From positions 124,001 through 188,000 of the forward strand of contig JAAFIQ010000001.1 of assembly GCA_013298715.1 (NCBI GenBank): a stretch of 64,000 nucleotides of DNA, read 5' to 3'. Source of the stretch: Bacteroidota bacterium (GTDB taxonomy: Bacteria > Bacteroidota > Bacteroidia > B-17B0 > Aurantibacillaceae). Both the position numbers and the translations under genes were made by a program. Of the stretch, positions 56,549 to 64,000 are shown in pieces. Below the pieces are notes generated by a model. The model ran no database searches. It saw nothing but the letters and a program-made list of their open reading frames with translations, and had not been told where the DNA came from. Each line of letters starts with the position of its first letter. The stretch's first letter is position 1.

Positions 56549-56579
56549 TTGACAATGTTAAATTAATGTTGTATTTTTG
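56549..56579 (+). promoter_or_regulatory. Good Bacteroidota-type promoter for the T9SS gene at 56611
   Basis: A -33 TTG (56549-56551) is followed after exactly 20 bp by TATTTTTG (56572-56579), a -7 element of the TAnnTTTG type. The ATG at 56611 is 31 bp downstream. This is the clearest complete promoter in the window. Confidence 0.65.
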
Positions 56580-56610
56580 AAGTATAAAAAACCACTAAAC
56601 CGATTTAATA

Positions 56611-57357
56611 ATGAAAAAAATTCTACTCTCAATTTTCGCTTGTGTAAGTATCTACACATTTGCTCAACAGCCTGTATTTAGAATTGTTGAGTTAGTTGGA
56701 GGAAATCCAACAGTAAATGATGGCGCTACCTTTTACGTGTCCGTTTCTGGTGGAAACGTAAGTCAAAAATCTTATTCTATGACAAACTTAACGGCAAGCA
56801 CACTCACATTATCTGTTAGAAAGTTTGAAGACTTGATTAATACAGTTTCTATAAATGATTTAGCAGATGCCTATTATTGTACTGGCACTACATGTTATCC
56901 TTCTTCAACATTCAACAGTACGGTAAGTTTAGCTCCAAACCAAAGTATGCTATTTTATGCCGATTTAACGGAAGCTTCAGTAGCTGGACAATCTATTGTA
57001 AGGTATAGATTTTCAAATGCTTCAGTAAGTCAAAGTGTTACTTTATCAATTCGTTATAATGATCCTACTGTTGGAATTAAAGAGAATAACAAGGCAATCA
57101 AAGCGTTAAGCCTTTACCCTAATCCATGTAATGGATCAGCTACAACTGTAGAATTTAATTCTGCTGCAAGTATTGGTCAAACGCAACTAGTTGTTGTTAA
57201 CGCCTTAGGTGAAATTGTATCTAAAACAAATACAACAATTTTACAAGGCAATAATAAAATACAAATAAATACAGAAAGTTTGCAATCAGGTATTTATTTT
57301 ATTCGAATTGGTAATGATAATAATGCGCTAACAAAAAAATTAACAATAACAAAATAA
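56611..57357 (+). CDS. Small secreted T9SS type A cargo protein
   Basis: The 248-aa protein has a signal peptide (ILLSIFACVSIYTFAQ), a beta-rich middle of about 150 residues that I do not recognise, with CTGTTCYPSSTF in the middle, and a type A sorting domain: LSLYPNPCNGSATTVEF, then NALGEIVSKTNT and SGIYFIRIG. Export by T9SS is likely. It lies 11 bp upstream of the 634-aa T9SS gene and the two probably share the promoter at 56549. Confidence 0.8.
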   Translation: MKKILLSIFACVSIYTFAQQPVFRIVELVGGNPTVNDGATFYVSVSGGNVSQKSYSMTNLTASTLTLSVRKFEDLINTVSINDLADAYYCTGTTCYPSSTFNSTVSLAPNQSMLFYADLTEASVAGQSIVRYRFSNASVSQSVTLSIRYNDPTVGIKENNKAIKALSLYPNPCNGSATTVEFNSAASIGQTQLVVVNALGEIVSKTNTTILQGNNKIQINTESLQSGIYFIRIGNDNNALTKKLTITK

Positions 57358-57368
57358 CAAACACAAAT

Positions 57369-59273
57369 ATGAAAAAACAACTACTAGCACTAGCATTAGT
57401 TGCCTCAGCTGGCTTAACTAAAGCGCAAACCATTTTATGGTCTCAAGATTTTAATGCAGCTACTCCTCCAAACTTACCTGCTGGATGGATGCAAAACAAC
57501 GTGGACGGATTAACGGTAATTTCAAGTTTATCGACTTATAGTTTTGGAACCAATGCATGGGTTACCAGAACAGCAAGCTCAGTCGATCCAACTTGGACAT
57601 CTTATGGTAGGTCTGCGGTGAGTACTTCATGGTATTCTCCAGCTGGTGTTGCTAACGACTGGTTAATCAGCCCTCAATTCACTGCAACCGCAGGTTCATT
57701 TTTGAAATGGGAAGCCGTAGTTACTGACGCTAGCTTTGCTGATGGCTATCAAGTCTTAGTTTCTAACACAGGAACAGCAGTTGCGAATTTTACAGCTGTA
57801 TCAACAGTTGCAGCGGAGAATGACACTTGGACTTCACGATCTATCAGTTTAAATGCTTTTGCGGGACAATCAATTTATGTGGCATTTAGAAACAACTCTA
57901 ATGACAAGGATAGGTTGTTAGTAGATAATATTCAAGCAATTATTCCTGCGGCAAATGATGGCGCTGTAACATCAATAACTAGTGTTCAGCGTTACATGAC
58001 TCCGGGAAATACAACAATTGGCGGGGTATTTACGAATAATGGGGCAATAACTGCTACATCGGCTGTTATGAGCTATAGTGTTGATGGTGGAGCTCCAACT
58101 ACTCAAACTATTTCTTTTGCAGGTGTTAACTATTTCAATAATGCAAATTATTCTTTCACAGCTCCTGCTACTTTAGCAGCTGGTCCTCACACAATACAAG
58201 TGCAGGTTACAAGTGTAAATGGGGTTGCAGAAACTAACGTTACCAATGATATTGCAACAGTCATCGTTTACGTAGCAACACAAGCTCGCCCAAGAAATGC
58301 TTTAATTGAAGAGTTTACATCTTCAACATGTAATCCCTGCGCTTCATTAAATGCTAATTTTGACCCTCTACTTGCAACCAATGCTCCAAATACAGCTAGC
58401 GTGGTAAATGTTATTAAGTATCAAATGAACTGGCCTGGCTCAGGAAATGATCCTAGCTATAACCAACACGGATTTAAACGCCGTTCATTTTATGGTGTAT
58501 CTGGTATTCCAGATGCATTTGCAAATGGCAGAACTAATTTATCTGCGCACAATCAAGCAGAAATTAATGCAGCAATTGCAGAACCTGCTTGGGCAGATAT
58601 TAGTGCTAATTTAACTGCCGTTGGCTTGAACTTGGCTGGCACTGCCACAATTACTCCTTTCATTACTGTTAATGGTCCTGTTAGAGTATACCAATTATTT
58701 TTACAAGGTTTCTACAATTATCCAGCTGCTGTAACTTCACAAAAAAATTATTATCATGTGGCTCGTGTTATGAATCCAAACGGTGCTGGTGTGCCAGTTA
58801 ATGTTACTGCAGGGAATGCTTTCACGGTTAATTTTAATCACGCTGCAAACGTGGTTGCAACCCCAGCACAAAATAGCTTTAACTTTTGGACTAATAATCC
58901 AACAGTTGATTATGAATATGTAGTGTTTTTGCAAGATACCGTAAGCAAACACGTTCTAAATAGCGCTTCAGGGATGTTAGCAAATACCTCCGTAGGCTTA
59001 GTAAAATTAGAAAAAAATGAAACTATAGGTGTTTACCCAAATCCAACAAATAATGCGGCTACTATTGCTGTTAAATTAGAAAACGCAACGAAAGTTAACT
59101 TAGCAATATTTGATTTAACTGGTAAAGTGGTTTATTCAAAAAATGAAGAAGTTTTAGGTGTTGGTCACAATGAAATAACTATCGATACTGAAAAACTTAA
59201 TTCTGGAAGCTACATAGTTCAAGTAATAGCTGGAGACAAGAAAATGACTACGAAACTAATCATCACAAAGTAA
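57369..59273 (+). CDS. T9SS type A cargo protein with choice-of-anchor J and Omp28-like domains
   Basis: The 634-aa protein has a signal peptide, an N-terminal choice-of-anchor J domain with PAGWMQNNVDG and SPAGVANDWLISPQF, a central region, and an Omp28-related segment (ALIEEFTSSTCNPCASLN). The latter has a CNPC motif resembling a thioredoxin-fold active site. A type A sorting domain ends the protein (IGVYPNPTNNAAT and SGSYIVQVIAG). Its exposure on the cell surface is predicted; redox activity is possible from CNPC but not shown. A strong terminator follows 22 bp after the stop. Confidence 0.83.
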   Translation: MKKQLLALALVASAGLTKAQTILWSQDFNAATPPNLPAGWMQNNVDGLTVISSLSTYSFGTNAWVTRTASSVDPTWTSYGRSAVSTSWYSPAGVANDWLISPQFTATAGSFLKWEAVVTDASFADGYQVLVSNTGTAVANFTAVSTVAAENDTWTSRSISLNAFAGQSIYVAFRNNSNDKDRLLVDNIQAIIPAANDGAVTSITSVQRYMTPGNTTIGGVFTNNGAITATSAVMSYSVDGGAPTTQTISFAGVNYFNNANYSFTAPATLAAGPHTIQVQVTSVNGVAETNVTNDIATVIVYVATQARPRNALIEEFTSSTCNPCASLNANFDPLLATNAPNTASVVNVIKYQMNWPGSGNDPSYNQHGFKRRSFYGVSGIPDAFANGRTNLSAHNQAEINAAIAEPAWADISANLTAVGLNLAGTATITPFITVNGPVRVYQLFLQGFYNYPAAVTSQKNYYHVARVMNPNGAGVPVNVTAGNAFTVNFNHAANVVATPAQNSFNFWTNNPTVDYEYVVFLQDTVSKHVLNSASGMLANTSVGLVKLEKNETIGVYPNPTNNAATIAVKLENATKVNLAIFDLTGKVVYSKNEEVLGVGHNEITIDTEKLNSGSYIVQVIAGDKKMTTKLIITK

Positions 59274-59295
59274 TTCGCAAATTTTCTAATTTTTT

Positions 59296-59329
59296 AAAGA
59301 GGCTCTCAAATAAGAGCCTCTTTTTTTTT
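59296..59329 (+). terminator. Rho-independent terminator after the 634-aa T9SS gene
   Basis: AAAGAGGCTCT (59296-59306) pairs perfectly with AGAGCCTCTTT (59313-59323), loop CAAATA, followed by a T run to 59329. Located 22 bp after the stop codon. Confidence 0.92.
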
Positions 59330-59469
59330 GCTTTGAGTCCAAGAAAAGAATTTGTTTATGTGGGATGAGCTCAAACTCAAAAGTTTAAACATAGGATTCA
59401 ATCATTAGAGCCTCTGCAAACTTGCATTTCTAAATAAAAAATCTCAAATTTATGTTTTACATATTTTAA

Positions 59470-61482
59470 TTGAAAATTAAACGCCTCATATTTTTATTGT
59501 CAATTTTTAGTGCGTTGGCTTCAAACAGCACTAACCGAGATTCACTTCAAAAAATAATTATTACGCAACAAGTCGCAGATACACTTATATTTTCAGCCTA
59601 TTACGATTTGGCCTGGGATAATATCTATGAAAATCCGGATACTGCATACACCCTTGCTAAGCGCGCCTTTCTATTCATAAAACGAAAAAATTTAATTCGT
59701 TACCAGCCAAAAATTACCAACTTAATGGGTGCTTGTTTTCAAGTAAAAGGAGATTTTCTAAAAGCAATAGAATATTACCAACAATCTTTAAAGTTTGGTG
59801 AAAACACAAAAGATGATAAAACAATATTGGTGGCGTACGGTAATATAGGTGCGCTTTATACACAGCTAGGTCAGAGTGAAAAAGCATTAGAAATGAGCTT
59901 AAAAAGTTTGGCAATTGCTGAAAAAAATAATTACGAAGATAAGTTAGCAAGCATACAAAACAACTTATCTATTTTATATAACAACTTTAGAAATTACGAA
60001 AAATCATTAAGTTATGGTTTAAAATCATTAGCACTTTATAAAAAATACAACGATAAAAACGGGCAATCGTCTTCATTAGGAAATATTGGCACAAGTTATT
60101 TTTCTTTAAAAAATTTAGATAAGGCACTTGAATACTACAATCAAAGTTATCAATTAAGTAAAGAAATTGGTAACACACGTGAAGAGGCAACAGCTGCAAT
60201 TGATATTGCACAAGTTTACAAAGAGAAAAATAATTTTAGAGAATCTATTGCTTATTATAAAAAAGCAGAAAAAATTGCAGAAGAGACAGAAGAGCTCGAT
60301 GTTTTAAGTCAGGTATATCAAGGTTTGTATGAGTGCGAAAAAGCAACCAAACAATACGAAAAGGCTTTGCTTTCTTACGAAAAGTTTATGACAATTTTTA
60401 GGGAATTGAATAAAGAAAAAAATCTTGAAGAGGTAAATAAAAAAGCAATTGAGTTTGAGTTTAATAAGCGCTCGGTGCGCGATAGTATTGCGAATGCAGA
60501 TAAACAAAAAATAACTGATGCAAAACTAGAAGCAAATAAAGCCCAAATACAAAAAGATAAAATTTTAAAAATGGCTTTAGGCTTTGGTCTTGCTCTGTTT
60601 TTAGTATTTGTAATTATTATTTTAAACAGATTAAATATTATTAGAAAACAAAAACAAATTATTGAAGATAAAAACCAACAAACACAAATACAAAAAGAAG
60701 AAATTGAAATCAAAAACAAAGAAATACTAGATTCAATTAATTATGCCAAACGGATTCAGGATGGTTTACTAGCAAACCTTGTTTCTTTGGAAAAGAATTT
60801 TGGAAAAGAAAATTTCTTTATTTTATTTCTCCCAAAAGATATTGTTAGCGGCGATTTTTATTGGAGTACAGAAGTAACAACACCTCAAAAGGAAGAATTA
60901 TTTTACTTTGCCTGTTGCGATAGCACGGGCCATGGTGTACCTGGCGCCTTTATGAGTCTATTAAACATGTCGTTGTTAAGCGAGGCAATTAAAGAAGAAG
61001 ATTTGTACAACCCAAGCGAAGTTTTTAACCACATTCGAAAACGTTTGATACAAACCATTGGTTCTGGCGGACAACAAGATGGATTTGATGGTACGCTATT
61101 ATGTATTAATAAAACTAACAAAAGAATTACTTATGCCTCAGCAAATAACGGAGGGTTATTAATTAAAAAAGATAAAACGTGTATTGAACTTGATTATAAT
61201 AAAATGCCAGTAGGCAAAGGTATAAAAACAGAAAATTTTATTACACATGAGTTGGAATATAATAAAGGCGATACACTTTATTTATACACAGATGGTTATG
61301 CCGACCAATTTGGTGGACCAAAAGGTAAAAAATTTAAGTACAAACAATTGCTTGATTCTTTAATAGCAATGCAATCAGCAAAATTTATTGAACAAGAAAA
61401 TCAACTGAAACAAATTCATAATGATTGGAAGTTTGAACGAGAACAGGTAGATGACATTTTAATACTTGGAATAAAACTCTAA
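59470..61482 (+). CDS. TPR-SpoIIE (PP2C-type) protein phosphatase, membrane-bound
   Basis: The 670-aa protein starts with TTG and a signal-like segment (LIFLLSIFSALASN). Six or so tetratricopeptide repeats follow (ALEYYNQSYQLSKEIG is one), then one membrane segment (about 368-386), a coiled coil, and a C-terminal SpoIIE/PP2C serine phosphatase domain. Metal-binding aspartates are in VSGDFYW, CDSTGHGVPGAFM and YTDGYADQFGG. The domain should dephosphorylate a serine/threonine-phosphorylated partner such as an anti-sigma factor antagonist. The partner is not encoded nearby. Its likely promoter lies within 59330-59469, but I see no clean match. Confidence 0.88.
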   Translation: MKIKRLIFLLSIFSALASNSTNRDSLQKIIITQQVADTLIFSAYYDLAWDNIYENPDTAYTLAKRAFLFIKRKNLIRYQPKITNLMGACFQVKGDFLKAIEYYQQSLKFGENTKDDKTILVAYGNIGALYTQLGQSEKALEMSLKSLAIAEKNNYEDKLASIQNNLSILYNNFRNYEKSLSYGLKSLALYKKYNDKNGQSSSLGNIGTSYFSLKNLDKALEYYNQSYQLSKEIGNTREEATAAIDIAQVYKEKNNFRESIAYYKKAEKIAEETEELDVLSQVYQGLYECEKATKQYEKALLSYEKFMTIFRELNKEKNLEEVNKKAIEFEFNKRSVRDSIANADKQKITDAKLEANKAQIQKDKILKMALGFGLALFLVFVIIILNRLNIIRKQKQIIEDKNQQTQIQKEEIEIKNKEILDSINYAKRIQDGLLANLVSLEKNFGKENFFILFLPKDIVSGDFYWSTEVTTPQKEELFYFACCDSTGHGVPGAFMSLLNMSLLSEAIKEEDLYNPSEVFNHIRKRLIQTIGSGGQQDGFDGTLLCINKTNKRITYASANNGGLLIKKDKTCIELDYNKMPVGKGIKTENFITHELEYNKGDTLYLYTDGYADQFGGPKGKKFKYKQLLDSLIAMQSAKFIEQENQLKQIHNDWKFEREQVDDILILGIKL

Positions 61483-61529
61483 ACAAAAAATAATTTAAAA
61501 TTTCTTATGGAATTTTAAATCCCTTATCA

Positions 61530-61569
61530 TCTTAATTTAAAAAGAAGTAAAAACTCTCTTAAATTAAGA
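61530..61569 (+). promoter_or_regulatory. Long inverted repeat directly upstream of the MG2-domain gene
   Basis: TCTTAATTTAA (61530-61540) and TTAAATTAAGA (61559-61569) are perfect 11-bp complements around an 18-nt loop. The right arm ends 3 bp before the ATG at 61573, so an RNA hairpin here could cover the translation start region, or the arms could be an operator. AT-only arms make chance occurrence more likely than for a mixed sequence. Confidence 0.4.
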
Positions 61570-61572
61570 AAT

Positions 61573-64000
61573 ATGAAAACGTCAAATAACTCCTTCAAAA
61601 AAATCACCAAGGCTACGTTAGTTACGGCTTTGGCACTTGGTACTTGCTCATTTATTATTACAGGTTTGCCTAAAATTACTAATCAAACCAATTCAATCAT
61701 TCAGCAAGTCAGCAAAAAATTAAATCTCTTTAATGAAAAGTATCCACAAGAGGCAATTTATATTCAAACCGATAAAACTTTATTTGAACCTGGTGATAAT
61801 ATTTGGATTGCAGGGTACTTAAAAAATGCGCAAACATTAACAAATGAAACTAAAAGCGGAATAGTAAATTTAGAATTAATAAATCCAAAAGGAGGGATTG
61901 AAAAAAAATTATCTGTAATTACTAAGAACGGAAAATTTTCGGCCGACTTCCAACTAAACGAAGATGAAGGTGGTGGATTGTATAAAGTTAAAGCATATAC
62001 CACGTATATGAAAAATTTCTCATCGGATGGAAACGATGTTCAATTTGAAAAAGAAATACAAGTACAAAATGTATTACTACCTAATTTAAAAATGAAACTC
62101 GATTTTGATAAAAAATCTTTCTCAGCAAACGAAGAAGTGGTAGCTAAGTTGTGCTTACAAACCAATGAAAACACCCCTTTGGTAAACCATCAATTAAAAT
62201 ATGTTGTTTCAATAAATGGAAATAAAATTGTAGAAAAAAATGATATTACAGATGAAGAAGGTATTAAGTTCATAAAATTTAATCTTCCAAAAAAGCTAAA
62301 AAGTACCGATGGTTTATTAAATATTATGATTCAATTTAACGGAACCACAGAAAGTGTTTCACGTTCAATTCCAATTTCATTAAACAACATTAAACTTGAT
62401 TTTTTTGCTGAAGGTGGAGAATTACTTTCGCAGTTCAATAATAATTTAGCATTCAGGGCAACAAACGAATTTGGCAAACCTGCCGATGTTACAGGCACCA
62501 TCTATAGTGCAAGTGGCGATAGCATCACTTCTTTTTCAAGTTTTCATAACGGGATGGGTTCATTTACTTTTATTCCAAAAAATAATACAAATTATTATGC
62601 AAAAATTACATCACCATTAATTGAAGATGTAAAATATAATTTGCCATCAGCTTTAAACCGTGGCTATAATTTATTAGTAAGCTCAACAGAAAATAATTTA
62701 AAGGTGAAAATAAACACAACTGAAGAAGAAAATTTATCTGTAATTACTCAAATTAGAGGAGCAATTGTAAACACAGCAACTTTAAGCACAAAAAATGGAA
62801 TTAACGAGTTAACAATACCTACCACCACTATGCCTATTGGTGTCGCACAAATTACAGTATTTGATGCTAAGGGAATTGCAAGAGCAGAGCGTTTGAGTTT
62901 TGTAAACAAACACAAACAACTTCAAATTAGTATTGAAACAGATAAAGAAAAGTATTTACCGCGCGAAAAAGTAAAACTTAACATACAAGTAAAAGATGAT
63001 AAAGGTTTGCCAATACCAGGAAACATTAGCCTTGCAGTTGTTAACGATCAACTCTTAAGCATGGCAGATGATAAACAAGCTAATATAGTTTCGCAATTAT
63101 TATTACAACAAGAAATAAAAGACAAAATTATTGAACCAAATTTTTATTTCGACAACAAAGAAGCTAAAGCAAATAAAGCCTTAGATTATTTATTACTAAC
63201 AAGTGGGTGGAGGAAATTTTCGTGGGAAAAAATTATAGCGGCAGAGCGAATACAAATGAACTACTTAGCTGAACAAACCATTTTTGCTGGTAAAGTTTTA
63301 GATGCATATACTGCAAAGCCAATTACTTCTGCTAAAATTACAATTAGTAATACGGAGCAATTAACAAGCGACATCAATGGTTCATTCTACATGAATAATT
63401 TAGATTTAACTGATGCAAAAAATATTCAAGTAAAAGCAGATGGCTACTACGCTTACAATACACCAATTTATAACTACAATCAAGAGTATATAGTGTATAT
63501 GTACCCTACTACTTATAAACAGTATAATAATTCCTCTATGAATGCTACTAGTAAATCTGTGCCAATGAGTGCTGGTGGTTTTGCAGAAAATAAACGAGCA
63601 GAAATAGCGAATGAAGATCTTGAGGCCATTGCAGATAAAGATTTTGCTGTGGTTGATTTAGTGAAAGCTGACGCAAGAGCAAAAATGCCATCACCTAAAA
63701 AAGAAATGGCAAAACCTGGTGCTTCAGAAAAAATTGTTGCAGTAAATGATAAGAAAAAAATTGATAAAAATGACAAAGAAGGAAACGTATTTAAAGCCGC
63801 GAATTTAGAAGAAGTGGAAATACAACATGTTGGTGCAAAAAGTAAATTTGTTGCAAATAACAGAAGTAAAAATTCACAAACTTATTACAGGGCCAAAACG
63901 TTTGCTGCGCCTGTTTACAAAGAAAATGAAACACCAGAGTATAGAAGTGATTTTAGAAATACCGTTTACTGGAATCCAAGTATTGATTTAGGTTATAACG
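61573..64000 (+). CDS. MG2-domain (alpha-2-macroglobulin-like) envelope protein (partial, C-terminus beyond right edge)
   Basis: About 809 residues are visible from the ATG at 61573. The N-terminus has a signal or anchor segment (ATLVTALALGTCSFIITGL), then AIYIQTDKTLFEPGDNIWIAGYL, the hallmark of the MG2 domain. Later blocks LDYLLLTSGWRKFSW, FAGKVLDAYTAKPITSAKI (carboxypeptidase-regulatory-like) and a lysine- and alanine-rich linker fit large Bacteroidota periplasmic MG2/TonB-plug-like proteins. The frame is open at the right edge, so the protein is longer than seen. Precise role unknown. Confidence 0.85.
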   Translation, partial: MKTSNNSFKKITKATLVTALALGTCSFIITGLPKITNQTNSIIQQVSKKLNLFNEKYPQEAIYIQTDKTLFEPGDNIWIAGYLKNAQTLTNETKSGIVNLELINPKGGIEKKLSVITKNGKFSADFQLNEDEGGGLYKVKAYTTYMKNFSSDGNDVQFEKEIQVQNVLLPNLKMKLDFDKKSFSANEEVVAKLCLQTNENTPLVNHQLKYVVSINGNKIVEKNDITDEEGIKFIKFNLPKKLKSTDGLLNIMIQFNGTTESVSRSIPISLNNIKLDFFAEGGELLSQFNNNLAFRATNEFGKPADVTGTIYSASGDSITSFSSFHNGMGSFTFIPKNNTNYYAKITSPLIEDVKYNLPSALNRGYNLLVSSTENNLKVKINTTEEENLSVITQIRGAIVNTATLSTKNGINELTIPTTTMPIGVAQITVFDAKGIARAERLSFVNKHKQLQISIETDKEKYLPREKVKLNIQVKDDKGLPIPGNISLAVVNDQLLSMADDKQANIVSQLLLQQEIKDKIIEPNFYFDNKEAKANKALDYLLLTSGWRKFSWEKIIAAERIQMNYLAEQTIFAGKVLDAYTAKPITSAKITISNTEQLTSDINGSFYMNNLDLTDAKNIQVKADGYYAYNTPIYNYNQEYIVYMYPTTYKQYNNSSMNATSKSVPMSAGGFAENKRAEIANEDLEAIADKDFAVVDLVKADARAKMPSPKKEMAKPGASEKIVAVNDKKKIDKNDKEGNVFKAANLEEVEIQHVGAKSKFVANNRSKNSQTYYRAKTFAAPVYKENETPEYRSDFRNTVYWNPSIDLGYN

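Noticed and set aside
1-64000. tRNA, rRNA, CRISPR, prophage or integrase genes
   Set aside because: I scanned for these and saw none, but tRNA detection by eye is limited.

Overview
The window is AT-rich chromosomal DNA from a member of the Bacteroidota, probably Flavobacteriales-like; I cannot place it below class level from sequence alone. Three things support this: several secreted proteins with type IX secretion system (T9SS) C-terminal sorting domains, type A and type B ('gliding motility-associated'); promoter elements of the Bacteroidota form TAnnTTTG; and families typical of the phylum (DUF2480, DUF5522, AsmA-like, MG2-domain and SpoIIE/TPR proteins). No tRNA, rRNA, CRISPR array, insertion sequence or prophage was seen.

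Region 1 (1-9280, minus strand) is the division and cell wall (dcw) cluster in the order mraZ-rsmH-ftsL-like-ftsI-murE-mraY-murD-ftsW. The ftsW gene runs off the left edge. Upstream of mraZ are four head-to-tail decamers with TGG cores on a 10-bp period, which look like the MraZ autoregulatory operator.

Region 2 (9440-19680) has a PlsC-like acyltransferase and then, on the minus strand, a SUF iron-sulfur assembly operon: sufA-type scaffold, sufB, sufC, sufD, sufS, sufE, sufT-like DUF59 and DUF2480. Each of the first four SUF junctions is interrupted by an accessory gene or gene pair of toxin-antitoxin or Fic type. These are a small protein plus nucleotidyltransferase, a RhuM-Fic fusion, a DUF4160/DUF2442 pair and a second Fic protein. 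All are co-directional and most are coupled by 0-4 nt junctions. This interleaving is the most unusual arrangement in the window. The RhuM-Fic gene also has ATA where its expected start codon should be.

Region 3 (19787-27200) holds two tandem orphan solute-binding proteins, an RDD membrane protein, a DUF3109 protein, an RmlD-like reductase, a polysaccharide flippase and dut. A gene-free stretch with a large structured repeat, a small DUF5522 gene and a redoxin follow.

Region 4 (27442-48413) carries T9SS cargo proteins, an AsmA-like protein, a histidine kinase with a duplicated sensor region, der, a 1,366-aa type-B T9SS protein, a transglutaminase-like protein and a gamma-carbonic-anhydrase-like protein. 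It also has a second (981 aa) DNA polymerase III alpha subunit and a response regulator/PilJ-type kinase pair.

Region 5 (48427-64000) contains a c-type cytochrome lipoprotein overlapping a di-haem peroxidase, a PhoX-like T9SS protein, mfd, two further T9SS type-A proteins, a TPR-SpoIIE phosphatase and the start of an MG2-domain envelope protein that runs off the right edge.
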